Source: Arabidopsis thaliana | Taxonomy: Eukaryota; Streptophyta; Magnoliopsida; Brassicales; Brassicaceae | NCBI RefSeq assembly: GCF_000001735.4 | Contig: NC_003076.8 | Span: 16,929,835 to 16,993,834 of the forward strand | Direction of reading: 5' to 3' | DNA length: 64,000 nucleotides | Shown: positions 22,814 to 35,265 of the stretch, piece by piece | Layout: the number at the start of each line of letters is the position of its first letter | Numbering within the stretch: the stretch's first letter is position 1 | The notes under the pieces: generated by a model | Databases searched by the model: none | What the model saw: only the letters and a program-made list of their open reading frames with translations | What the model was told of the DNA's origin: nothing | Made by a program: the position numbers and the translations under genes

Positions 22814-24666
22814 TCGACATATATGGTTTGTAAGATAATGTAGGTGAAGAATGTGTCATAGATACAACAGAGAATAAACCAGATAAACTACATCAGATTC
22901 TTTGTCACGGAAAGAAGCTTCATCAGAGGTGTTCCCGAGAGCTTTGGCATAAGAGCTTTGTATACTTCCTTGTGATCATCATCAAGGCTAATAAATGACC
23001 CCATTATCTATACTCATCTCTCGTCTCCTTCATATTTATAGAAGAAAACAAGAAAAAGAAAAATAGTGACGAATGCGTACCTTTTTTTTTTTTTTGGACG
23101 GTGCAATATTTATGCAGCTGTATATGTAATTTGACTGTGATTTAAACGAGTCATTTTGCTCTCATTTTCATTTTTCTGTAAAATCATTGGGAGGTGTTCA
23201 TGGCCTAGTGGGGGGGATAACAATTCCGTGGCTCTTGAAAAAAAGCCTTTATATGCGTCTTTCACGAACTAGACAAACTCTCAAGAAGACAAAAACTCAT
23301 GTTCCAAGAATTACGGCAAGATGAAAACAAAACACAAGACTATTGTTCTACGTAAAATCAAGGTGATCAATACAATGCCAAAGACTACTTAAACATTCAG
23401 GACACGCATCACTCAATTACTCAAGACTACTCTAAACACGTCGAAAGTACTTTGTGTATAAGAATGAATAATCATCTATTTTATATAAATACATATCCAA
23501 AACTCTTGTAAAAAGCAATGGCAATTTGCTAGAACTCAAATTCAAAAGTTTCTTACAGTATTTTCGTATTCTCTCTTTTGAATATTCTACTACTACTTTT
23601 TTTTTTGGCCAACATAAATTTGGCTTTTAACCGGAGATAGCAAACGTACACAACCTTGACATAATCAAATATAATAGGGAGAAAAAAACTTCTTTTATGT
23701 CCTCCGAAACAAAGAAACCAAAAGTATTCGTTAAGAGAAAGATTTTGTATTCGGATACATGTAGAGTGTTTTCATAGCTAAAATAGCTTGTACATATAAG
23801 AGACGTTTTAAACTATTACAATCTCATGGCAAAACAACTTGGGGCTTTTCACAAAGATGCTCCTAATTTTTCTACTGTATCAGTCCCAATTTAGATTCTG
23901 ATGAAGTAACTAAAATCACCAAATCATCTGATATAAACTTGATATCTCTCTGTGCCAGTGTCCAATAAGTTGGAATAGTAAGAAAAAAAAACAAGAGAAA
24001 ATACAAAATAACATTAGACGTACCATATAAAGTGAGGAAATGGATATTTGAGAGTCCTAATATTTACGATTCCTGCAAACGAAAGCAAACATTAAAATTT
24101 GATATAAATACCAAACATGACATAATAACACAACCTACATAGAAGAAGAAAATTATATGCTAAAAAAAAATTAAAACCTCTTTGCTTTCATTGAACTTTA
24201 ACACTGACCATATCTCTTATCCTTTATTTCTGTCCAAATCACAAAGACCTGATTTGTTTAAGTTGCATTTCTTTGTAAATGGATAGCCAAAAATGGTGAT
24301 TAACAATAAATAACCTCTTGTTCCGTTGGACACACACAAGATTCAGCTCATTTGTTTGAAGGACTATTATTATAAACAAGATTTGTTTAAAAATTGGCCT
24401 TGATTATAATATATCTTGTCTTGTTAACGCCAACAACAACAAAAGGAAAAGAAAAATATGTGTTAAAAGGAAAATAACTATTTCTAAGTGTTAGTATGTG
24501 GGACAAAAATTAGTTACAGTTCTCAATTGAAAGAGAGGAGACTCATCTGCTGCAGGAGATGCATTTGCAAAAGAGAGATTCATCATCCTTCTCTCCCGGT
24601 AAACTCTGAAAACCGCGGATAAGACACACCCGATTCAGTTTCGTCTTGAAAACCACGTCCTTCTTT
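22814..24666. other. Convergent intergenic region SPP / ATXR7
   Basis: It holds the 3' ends of both genes and about 1.4 kb of AT-rich sequence. A run of T at 23083-23096 and another at 23598-23607 stand out, but I see no gene, inverted repeat or tRNA-like structure that I can support. Confidence 0.5.
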
Positions 24667-27600
24667 TTAGTTTAGCGATCCACGGCACCTGCTCACAAAA
24701 GCAATACACACTAAAAGTAAGTAAAGCAAAAAATACTTCAAATAGAGACACCAAGGCTATTATACTAACATATCCAACAATTTTTCATTTTAAACAAATC
24801 ATCTCACTCAAGATACATGTGAAGAACAGTGTGAGATATAAGAAGTAACAAAACCAAGAAATCGTAAAACGAAATATGAAACTAATGCAACTTACTTTGG
24901 CGCTCCACAGTTACAGGGGATTTTGTCGTCCTCCAATGGGAACTTGTAGTTGTAACTTATTTCTTCACCGGCGTCTATATGCCGCTTAGCATAAATGAAT
25001 ATCTTTTTCTTACCTTCTACGCTTATAATCTTGGTGTAACAGTTCGGCTGCAGAAGCACATATCTTCTATAAGACCCAAAATCCACGAACAAACTAACCA
25101 ATGATACAAAACTATGCATATAATTACCTCACATGAATGGTTGATAAACCTCGCTATGCCACCTCGCTTTGTGGCATCAAGCTAGAGTCATGAAAAGCAA
25201 CAAGTGATTCAGAACATTCACTCATTGACATAAACAAGATAAGAGTTAAATGTATTGCACAAATGACTAACCACATAGCCATCGTCAAGCCTGAAAAGAT
25301 AACTGCTTCCTATTCCCATCTTTTCATATTGGCGTTCACGTATCTCAGATATCTGTGAGATGGACATATTAAAATTACAATCACAACCAAAGTAAGCGAG
25401 AAAGCGCATAACATTCTGTCCTTGAATAAAACAACAAGGTTCACTAAAGAGGCTAGGCTACTGTATAGAACTACTACTACCCACAAAATACTTAATGGAA
25501 CACATAATCAAACAAGTCATACTTACAGAAGAACGTATCAACTCTCCAACATATTCGATCACAAAGTCTTCAGCTTCAATCGGTTCAAGTGCGACAAGAC
25601 CCCAATCATGAATCTTGCTTTGTTGAAACCGTAAATGCTTTTTCCTAGCCTGTCGCCAATGTAACAAAAATAGAAACAAAAGATCAGTACACATACGTGT
25701 ATAATGTTTAAAAGAGAAAACTAGTTTTTGTTTTAATCACACCTTCAACTGAGACATTTTCAAGACATCAGCCCCATCTGCAGCAGCTAAAAGATTACGC
25801 AGTTTTGCCCTATTAGTTCTTGCAGAAAGAACGTTCTGAGTCAAACTACTTTTGGAACCAAAATGTTGCATGTGTACGCAAGAACTTCCCCTAACACGGG
25901 CTCTCTCTTCAGCACTGGCCTTTAATGACCATGCATGCCAATGCCAACCATTAATAGATGTGCGTGCACATCCATCAGACTTTGGGATTGACAAAAACAG
26001 CTTTTTCTTGCTTGGTTTCGAACTCAGTTTTTCCAATGGTTTTAATGCAATCGGCTTAGGCCTGCCATCATCCACTGACAAATCCTTAATTGGAGAACGT
26101 TCTGTTGTATGTTTTGCTAATGGCTTCCTTCTACGTATCAATTTATTTGGACCTACTACAGAAACCAACCAAATACATGTCATTTGAGGTAAATGATTTA
26201 TAGCAAAACAATATAAACCCATGGACGGTACAAACTGAAAAATTGCAGGAAATTGCCTTTTTGCAGCTTATCTGATGTATGACAGGGAAGCTTCTCTTCA
26301 TTTCGAACATCATAGTCTTCCTTAATAACAGCATCCTCAGAATCCGTGGAAGAGAGAGATAACCTCCGACGTGAAGGTACATTGGAGATTTTTTCATCCA
26401 ACTGGTGCTTTCTTTTTAGAATTGAGGATTGGGACGCTTCATGAAAAAAGCACGACTGTTAAAATCTGGGCCCATGCATTCAAGTAGCCTGATATTTTCG
26501 TAATGGAAACACCAAAGAAATATGACACTACACTTACACTTACGGCCCTTCTGTGATATACTGCACGCAGACTTTTCCACAAACTTTTTTCCTTCAGCGA
26601 GTCTTGGAGGATTACCAGTAGGGTTTGACATATCCTGACCATTCTTCGCTGCATCTTCTGGAGATAGTAATTTAGTAAAGCACTTGCGGGAGGTATTCTC
26701 AAAACCTGGGAATAAAAACAAAGCGATCTTACTTTTCCGTCTCTTGCTGAGATTTTGATGGGAAACCTTGTCACTGATTGCTAATCCAAGGCTTTCTGTA
26801 TCACCCTCCTTTCCAGAAATCTCAGTAAAACTTTTGACTGCTCCATTGCAAGATTTTGTACCTTCGTCTCTAGCATCTGACAGATTCTTTCTCTTTAGCT
26901 TTGATGTATGAGCTGCTTTTCAGAAGGATGATATCAGTAGGCTCGGGTTGTATGGTAAAGAAGCTCAAGAGCTCAAAGTCAAACGACACGAATTTATGAA
27001 TAGGAAACAAATAAAGGAGTTTTTTTTTTTACCTTTTTTCACTTTCTGAGAAGGCTTATTTGAAAGACTCTCCTCATGATCTTTGCAGTCAACGGTTTCC
27101 TCAGATTCCTCAGCAGTCACTGAAATCTCCTCACATGATTTTGCAGCGTTTCTACATTCTCTTAACTCTTTTGTTTTATTCCTAGATATTCCTAACAGAA
27201 TATACACCAAAAAGAACATGAAAAAAGAGAGATAAACCCTGATACCTACATAGAATCACACCTATATAGTACAAAGAAAGCTTACTTCTTAGTCTTGTTA
27301 TAAGGAGTGCGTCATCAAATTCATCTTCCATTTCAAGATCTTGGCTTTTATCACAGATCACCTTACTAAACGCATCTTTACCAACCTTTTCTTTATGGAG
27401 CTTCGTCGCATCCTTTATGATACCTGCATAATAATAAAAAAAAACAATATGAGGTAAGAGTCAAGTTTCTCTAATTCAGATTAAAGAGGCTGAGATTACA
27501 TACAATGATCCCGCCGGTCAGTATTCCTCATCTTCTGTTGACTTGGTTTCCGAACTGACAAATCTATACTGGGTGTATCGACTTTAAGGACTTCTTTCAT

Positions 27601-30600
27601 GGAGTGAGAATCTGACAGTTTCTTAGATCGTTTAACCAGAACTTTTTCAGACGCTCCGACACATGGTTTCCTTAGCTTTTCTGCTGTCTGATTTGATATA
27701 TTAGACTGTACCAGCTTTTTGTTCCGAGTAACAGTTTTGCGCTTCTTCAGTGCCAATGTTTCTTTACGAGAAACTTGATGGCTTCCTTTCAGTGAAGCAA
27801 GGAATTCGTTGAGATAACACTTTAAGAACAGTGATTTCCAATCTCTCATAACATCATTGTGCAACTTCTGTCTACATAATGCCATTGAAACATATGCTTT
27901 AATCTCTGGAATGGATTCCTTGGACCTAACAGGCTGATACTTATAGCGCAGACATGGCATATTAATATTGCTTTCACATCCAGGTGGTGGTGGCTCATGA
28001 ATGGCCAGAGCATCAAGTTCATCATTAACAGGAATATCTGATGTCTCCAATGCTGTACTAAAAATATTAGCAATAATATCTTCAGATGTGATTTGCTCGG
28101 AGGATTCTCCCTCTTGCAACAGTCTCTGAGAATCACTGAAATCATTGGAAAACCGCAACTTAGCAGGAACCACATTTAAGCCATTCTTCTTTTTACTAGA
28201 CCCTTCCAAATTATACTGCTCACGGAAGGAACCCTGAAGAGATGGCGGGTTTTCCTGCAGCAATTTGAAACAATTTGAATTCAGCCCCCACTTGCTAGCA
28301 TATGGCAAAGATGGCAGAACGAGAAAGGATAGCTTTTCCCTTAGAAAACTTCTAAAAATTGCCAAACAAGGAGATTTTGTCTCCTTACCTCATGCATTTT
28401 GCCATCTCGTGCACTACTAGTAGTATTATTCGCTCCATCTTTAATGAGAATACTAGTATAATCAGTTAGGTGAGTTTTAAGAGACAGAAAGAGTTCATTT
28501 TCAACATGTTCTGAGATGCTTGCTATGACACTTTCCGTTCCATAAGTATCTGATGACAATCCACGAACTCTGGCTCCATTGGTAGCTAAGTCGAATTCAT
28601 CAGAGTAAGCAGTTTTAGAGGAAGAGGAATCCACCCTACAAGTAAACTGCAAAACATTAAAAATGACAATTCATTTCATTGATGAGCAAAGCTAATTAGA
28701 AAAAAATGACACTTAATCTATTAAAGTCATAGAAACTTTTTATAAGCTCACACTCTCAAATGATTCAGGTTTGTCTGAATACTTTGTATGGGAACCTTTG
28801 CAGTAATTAACAGTCGAGATATCAGAAGACCGAAACCAAATTTTGTTCTTTCTCCAACATGATGAATGAGTTGCCACAGTATCATAAAAGACTGCATTCC
28901 ACATGATTTGCATGCAATGGTGGTGAAGCGTTCTACACACAGCTGAGCAAGATGTCTGAAAGTTCTCAATGCTTCCAACAGATTTAGTATATTTGGACGA
29001 CTCTGCAGCTATACTACTATGACCCCCCTCATTCATTGTATTCTTACAGCCTGCAGATTCAGTGTTTGAGACAACACTTTTCTCCGCATTAATAACCCGA
29101 GACTGCGCAAACCAAAAGTTACCATATTAGTGTATGATTCAATGATAGCCCCTGAAGTTTGATAGTTCAATGTATAATAAAAAGAGCTACCGATATGGAT
29201 TCAACAGCAGAAGTGGGTGGATAAGACTTGAGATGCTCATCACTTTTCTTGGCCTTCAGAAAGTCTGAAATCACACTGCTGATGATTTCATCGAGTAGAG
29301 CTCTTCTAGCTATTTTCATTATTCCACTCTGAAGATGAACAGAGAGTTCTTCCGAAACTTCGGATATGAAGTTCACGCCAGTCACTGGCTCGTCACAATT
29401 AGCATCACCACATTTCACCCTCCATACACCAATTAACGATGCTAATGTGATTGGTCTAAGCTTATTTTCACCATCACGTATCTACAAAACAAAAACTCTT
29501 AAGCAAAATGATAAACACCAGATGGCCTGATCTATCACAAACATTAGAAGAAGGGGAGAAAACATATATTCTAACCAAGTATTCTAAAATAGTAACTAAA
29601 AACCTCAAAACTGAAAAGAAGATGCATGAAGAAACAAAGCTAGGCACAAGGCTACAAAGAGGCAACAGGATCAAAATCATTATAAATTGCATGAAATTTA
29701 ACTAATCACAATCTTTCAGAAAATCTTTAAAAAGTCTATATTCATAAAAGCTTACCAGGGCTGCATCTGAAACATATCCATGCTGCTGCCAACTAAAAAG
29801 CTCCAATATAGAATGTGGACCATGATTTCTACCTTCACCATCAACGAGAAACCAGCAAGCATGTTCGTTTCCCTAACAGAAAACCCAAACATTAAAGAAA
29901 ATTCTTATGTGAACTCGAGCCATCATGTCTGATGAACTTGTGAACTGAGTTTTCACCGTTGAAAGGAAGTTACCAATGAGAGGAATGAAGCTAACATATT
30001 TGATTCCTCGTGGTTTAGTGTTAGCTGATCTAAAACAGAACCATTAGAACTTGTCTGTGGAGGCATCGTCTGATGGGAGATCAAATGAGTAGCAGAAGTT
30101 GCATGCTCTGTTTGAATCTCATCTTGATGGACTGTAGCATTACTACTAGAAGGGGGAAATGAAGTAACAGATGGGGCTACACTTATTATTCCATTTTGTA
30201 GATATGCAAAGCCAGTAGCGACATGATCTGGAAACTGCTTGAAGTACTTAAGTGGTACAGAATTTGCAGTATAACCATTGATAATTGGATATACAAGAAG
30301 ATCCTCCGGTAAGAAGTTAGTTGATAGCCCATCATATAGCTGCTGTTGCGTGTAAGGGCCACACATCTGACCTTGCTGATTACCATACATCCAACCACTT
30401 GCATACATGGTATACCCTGGAACACTCTTGTCTAGACCTGAAGCTATGCCACTACCAGAAGCCTCTTGACCCGCACGACAGTCTTCATTTGAACGACATC
30501 CCATCTCCAAGGCTGAATCCAAACCACACAGTTCATCAAAATTGCAACAAGCGGAAGATACAGTAGCCAAATCACCACAGCTGAAAAGCAAAAATACAGT

Positions 30601-30837
30601 TTTTCTTTTAGATTGACAATCCAACTAGTTAATTCACAACTACGAAAAACTTAACTACAAGTTGCACCTGTCACAAGAGTAATCTTGAGCTACTTCTCTT
30701 GCAGAGATTGAAACATCATCACTGTAAACTCCCATACACATTGAACCGAAATAATTCGGTTCCAAAGCAGAAACTTTCTTCCTTCTACTAGAATAAGAGC
30801 TACCATGGCTAGGAAAAGTGGAATCAACCGCAACCAT
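24667..30837 (-). CDS. ATXR7: SET-domain histone H3 lysine methyltransferase ATXR7 (SDG25)
   Basis: This is a SET1-class methyltransferase, known to support H3K4 methylation and expression of flowering repressors such as FLC. Seventeen coding exons on the minus strand: 30837-30668, 30580-29974, 29872-29756, 29481-29191, 29102-28752, 28646-28389, 28254-27504, 27423-27286, 27191-27033, 26915-26544, 26436-26257, 26155-25743, 25649-25527, 25352-25272, 25181-25128, 25047-24896 and 24688-24667. They give about 1412 aa with consistent phases. An N-terminal GYF-like domain lies near residues 118-170 ([16 protein letters not shown]) and a second GYF-like segment near 263-298. A long basic, poorly conserved middle follows. 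The SET domain starts near residue 1270 with [11 protein letters not shown] and EISYNYKF, and ends with a post-SET CNCGAPKCRGSLN. One donor (26236 or 26257) is uncertain; the longer option adds 7 residues. Confidence 0.93.
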
Positions 30838-33800
30838 GACACAGATAAACTCGAGATATCTTCTCTACACGAAAAAACATGATCATTAAACTTCAATAAA
30901 AATACAAGCTTTCTCAAATATTCAATTTTTAGACTGGGTTTAAAGCAATGTCATTAAATTTGAGACAGTACCCAAATCATTACAGAGAGAAACACTAAGA
31001 AAGACTACACATTTATGAAATCTGGGAGCAAAGACGATCGCCAAGTTTGTCTACAGAGCAAAAAAATCGAGTCTTTCTTAAACCTAATTTCTTAAAGAAG
31101 ACAATATGCATGATACCCAGAAGCTGTAACATTGAATCGAACAGAGAACCAGATACGTGAACACACACAAAGGAAAAACATCAGACCTCGGGAGAAACAG
31201 TACGGTAGGAAAAAAGAACACACCTACCAAAATTTTCAGGGAAGTGAAGCAAGCTCAAGGAAGCGATGACACTGTGATCAAATTGAACTGAAATTGATAA
31301 GAAGACATAGAAGAAGAAGACATAGAAGACGAAGAAGTTTCTCTTATCAACAAATTGAAAAAGGAAATAAGAAAAGAATAACAATTAGGGTTCGTTGAAA
31401 AAAGCTGTGGGATGATCTACAATGTTTTTAGCAATTACTTACTTATTTTTTTATTATTCAAAAAGTTACTAATTAATAGTATAGTGGTACGTATCATGAT
31501 TTAATTTTGTCATATATCATGATTGAATTTAAAATTTTATATGATATACTTCTATAATTTTTGGTCAGTTAAGAATATGTGAAGATTTCAATTAAGTTTG
31601 CATGTTGTTTATTTGATTTTTTTACAATTAGAATTATATGGCATCAATATATACTTCTTCCTTTTGTAAATATTTAACTTAATATATTATTGTATATTTT
31701 AAATTTCTTACTTTTTTCATTTTTCCATTTTTTATTTTTGCATTATCGTAGATTCATATATAATCGTGTTTATAATTTTCTATTTTATTTTAATTAATTC
31801 TAATAATTTTTATTTTTATTTTCATATTTTTTTAGATTCTATATAAGATTCATATATCATAGTGTTTCTAATTTTACATTGCAACATGCATGTGTCATGA
31901 TTTAATCTAAAATTTCCTATTATTCATTTTAATTTTATTTTTCTAATAAAATATATGAAAACTAAAATAAATTTAATATTGTGTATTTGAATTTCTTTTT
32001 AACAAGGAACATGTGAGATCATTTTTAATATTTTAAATTAGAAGTAATATTTTTTGAAATTATTGAAATGCCTCTTTTGATGTCCCATTATTCAAAAATG
32101 CTCCATTGAGTTGTCTATTTTCAAAAATGTCCCTAATTGAATATGAAAAGTTTATAAAGTTTATAGATACTTTTGGATAGTAATCACTACGGGGAGACTC
32201 GATCCAATCATTTATAAAATTTTATTTTTATAAGGTATTTAAATAATCTAATATTCATATTATCGTTTTTATATCTTTTAACTATGTCAAATTAGATTTT
32301 AGTTTTCATTCTTCAACCTTTGTTAGTTGGTAAAAGATTTATAGCAATTGAGTATATTTGATTTTCATATTTTAATCTTTCTTATCAATACATTATAAAA
32401 GTAATTGATATGTGTCATATTTTTCACTCGAGTTATTTTTCAGCTTAATAATTTAGTGGTCGAATAAAATATTAACCATCTACTTTTGTATTGAGCTAAA
32501 AAAAACTCTCTCACGCAGGTTCAATAATCGAGGACAGCCGCATGAACCAGTTTTTCAATACTGGTGGAGTCTTTGCTCGCCGGCGTAAAGATGTATCTAT
32601 CCATCTTTTAGTCTCTTGTCTCTATTCCACTTTTCGCAAACTTTTTGTTCTTTTTTGTCACCTTCCCGACCACCACGACGTTCTTCCTTTGCTTTGGTTT
32701 ATAGTGGTTGGATATCCTTTTATCAAACTTTCCAGAATCTTATATTCGCGCGGGTCCTCTAGACTGATAGTTGTTTTCGATGAAACTTGATCCACCATGC
32801 CAAGATTCCTCAAAGTCAAATTTGTAAAAATGCGTGAACTTGAGCTTAATCTCACACATGCGTCCAGATCTATGAATCTAGTTGTTTCGTGATCCTAGTC
32901 GACCAACAACCTCACCAGATTTCAGCATGGCTCGAACCGGTGACGAAGATGGCAGCGAAAGGGTTAACCCTGATCCATCTAGCCTTCTCCATCCTGGATC
33001 CCGTCACTCTCTTTAAATGGTATTGCAGCCAGTTGCCCTTGTTTGCTCTTGTGCCACAGCCTCCGATAATGTCTCTATCAACTCTAATTATCTGATCGCC
33101 GATGCCGAGCTACCACACAGAAAGCCTCATCGACCTAGCTAGAGTTGATAAGTGTATTATGAAGTAACCCACCAAAAATAAAAAAAAATTTTGCTTGGCT
33201 AACCCACTAAAAGAGAAACAAGACTTTAAAATCTACACCGATTTGTGGAGAAATAAAAGTTAGGCATAGAGATGTTTTGACATTTTGACTTTATCCAATA
33301 CAACTGTCTACATGATATTACAACTGCAACACAAGATGAAGAGTCATCAAAATATACCGATATCAACTTTCACCGCCGACAAACATCAAATCTGGTGAGG
33401 AAAACATCACCGAAACATCCCAATTATTTTCCTAGTAATTAAAATATTCTTCAGCTTCACAAAAGAATTGTCCTCGTAGGACGCAATTCCACGTTGATTT
33501 CCGTATCACTATCAAACATCTTCAAACACTTAAGCTCCCATTATTTTTCGTTAAGAAATGGGGACGAATCTTCGACTTTGAATCCAACTTCGTGTCTTTT
33601 TTTTTTTTAACTCTTAAATTTTGATACAGATTTTATATTAATGCTATCAAAAATATTTACAAATGTTTAGAGTCCCAAATCTATCCAAATGATAATTTCA
33701 GCATTATATCGTTGGGTTTTTAGATTTCAAAAAACAATTTTTTAAAAAAAACTGACCAATATTTATCTTTTTAACAAAGAAATATTAGGTTTTCGGTAAA

Positions 33801-34929
33801 TGTAAAAAATCGAGTTTAAAATTTGAAAGAGAATTGAAAAATAGGGAATAGGATAATTAAGAACACATAAATCATATCTTGTTATGAATTTATGATCATT
33901 AACTAATTGTTGACATGTGCTTTATTTATACAGTTATACCACACATCTTACATTTATCCGTAGCTAAGTCTTGTGACGAACGGTCTAATACATTTAAAAT
34001 GTGGCTGTTAACCTTCTAAATAATAACATCAAGAAAACAAAAAACACCTTATATCATCCACTATAAGACTGTATAAGGATTCATATTTAATCTTTTCTTT
34101 TAACAAAAAGAAATAAAAATAACTAATTTCCCTAAAGTTAAGAAGAAATGAACCAATCAAATTATTTTGCAATCTAAATATCTGCATGGTATAACATGGT
34201 CATTGTGCAATCATTAATATATAAGATATAGCAAACATATAATAATCCAGCTATGATAAAATAACATATTGTAAAATTTGTCCGAACAAGTTGGGATGAT
34301 ATTGTAATAGAATAACTATAAAACCCATTCTAGACAATACATCAAATATGAAAACAAACGATTAAAGAAAGAAGCACGTCGAGTCACTTCCATTCCTACC
34401 TGCCAAATCGGTGGCTTCTTCTTATTATTATCCACGACTTGATTCGGCTCGGCTCAAGATCAATAGTCCGGTTCCACCGGTTAACCAAAATTCACAATAA
34501 ACTAAATTGGCAATTAAAGCTTGTTTTCTTGGTGATAACGTAACTTTATATCATAAGATTGAGTGGAGAAGTCATACTTCTTATTAGGCATTTTTAGTAT
34601 TTTACTATCATTTATTGCTAGAATCAAAGTTTTTGAAAACCGGTATAAAATGTCAATTGTTTGGTTAAGCCTATTAAGCTGCAAGCCAAGTAAATTAAAC
34701 GCGGTGCGACAAACGATATGATTCTCCGCAACTTCTTCATAGAACCCTTCGACCTTTCTCCTTTTTTTCTTGTCCACTACGTAAACCCAATGACACTTGT
34801 TTATACATATAAATATGTATATCTCACAATGTTATCTTACAAACACAAAACACACATTATCAAATTTTAAGAGAAGAAACAAAAGTCTTGAGATCAGCAT
34901 TTTATTAATTCAAACAAATTACAAGGAGA
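30838..34929. other. 4.1-kb gene-poor region between ATXR7 and SAUR70
   Basis: 30838-31400 is the likely ATXR7 leader, ending upstream near a short CT/GA-rich stretch. 31430-32500 is extremely AT-rich, with nothing I can identify. 32500-33170 is richer in GC and may be a decayed insertion (see findings). 33170-34800 is again AT-rich. No gene is supported. The 87-codon frame at 34514-34777 has no recognisable domain. Confidence 0.5.
34808..34815 (+). promoter_or_regulatory. Probable TATA box of SAUR70
   Basis: TATAAATA lies about 115 bases before the SAUR ATG in an otherwise AT-rich context, so support is moderate. Confidence 0.45.
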
Positions 34930-35265
34930 ATGAGAACCTTGGTGAAGAAGCTACTATGGTGCGGAGCGAAGAACATTTCATCTTCGAGAACATCGGCATT
35001 ACCAGAAGAAGGAAGAGTTCGGGTTTACGTAGGTAAAGATAAAGAGAGTCAATGCAAGCTAGAAGTTGAAGCTAATTTGCTAAACCACCCAATGTTGGAA
35101 GATCTATTGAGGTTGTCTGAGGAAGAATTCGGACACTCGTACGAAGGAGCCTTGAGGATTGCTTGCGAGATTGATGTCTTCATCAAACTGGTTAATCTAC
35201 ACAAAACAACTAATCATCATAACAATTCCGTTTGCTTTCACAATAATTCCACAAAATTATTGTAG
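34930..35265 (+). CDS. SAUR70: SAUR-like auxin-responsive protein
   Basis: This is an intronless 111-aa gene, typical of the SAUR family in length and structure. The conserved SAUR core runs from about residue 29 (RVRVYVGKDKE) through LLNHPMLEDLLRLSEEEFGH to ALRIACEIDVFIKLV (about residue 90). A Ser/Asn/His-rich tail of about 20 residues follows, without a known motif. SAUR proteins are short-lived and several inhibit PP2C.D phosphatases to activate plasma-membrane proton pumps and cell expansion. That role is family knowledge, not shown here. The core departs from the usual form (for example VGKDKE in place of VG...RF motifs), so it is a divergent member. The symbol is assigned from gene order (At5g42410). 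Confidence 0.85.
   Translation: MRTLVKKLLWCGAKNISSSRTSALPEEGRVRVYVGKDKESQCKLEVEANLLNHPMLEDLLRLSEEEFGHSYEGALRIACEIDVFIKLVNLHKTTNHHNNSVCFHNNSTKLL

Noticed and set aside
26706..26732. 27-base GT...AG segment inside an ATXR7 exon
   Set aside because: It reads GTAAGATC...TTCCCAG, but 27 bases is far below the minimum plant intron length and it is a multiple of three, so read-through preserves the frame.
29953..30624. Reading the ATXR7 exon 2 region as an independent gene
   Set aside because: Flanking splice sites (AG before 30580 and GT after 29974) with matching phases place it inside ATXR7.
34514..34777. 87-codon minus-strand ORF (MDKKKRRKVEGFYEEVAENH...)
   Set aside because: It lies in the SAUR70 promoter, has no recognisable domain, no intron support and AT-driven composition. 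Protein homology or transcript data would be needed to call it.
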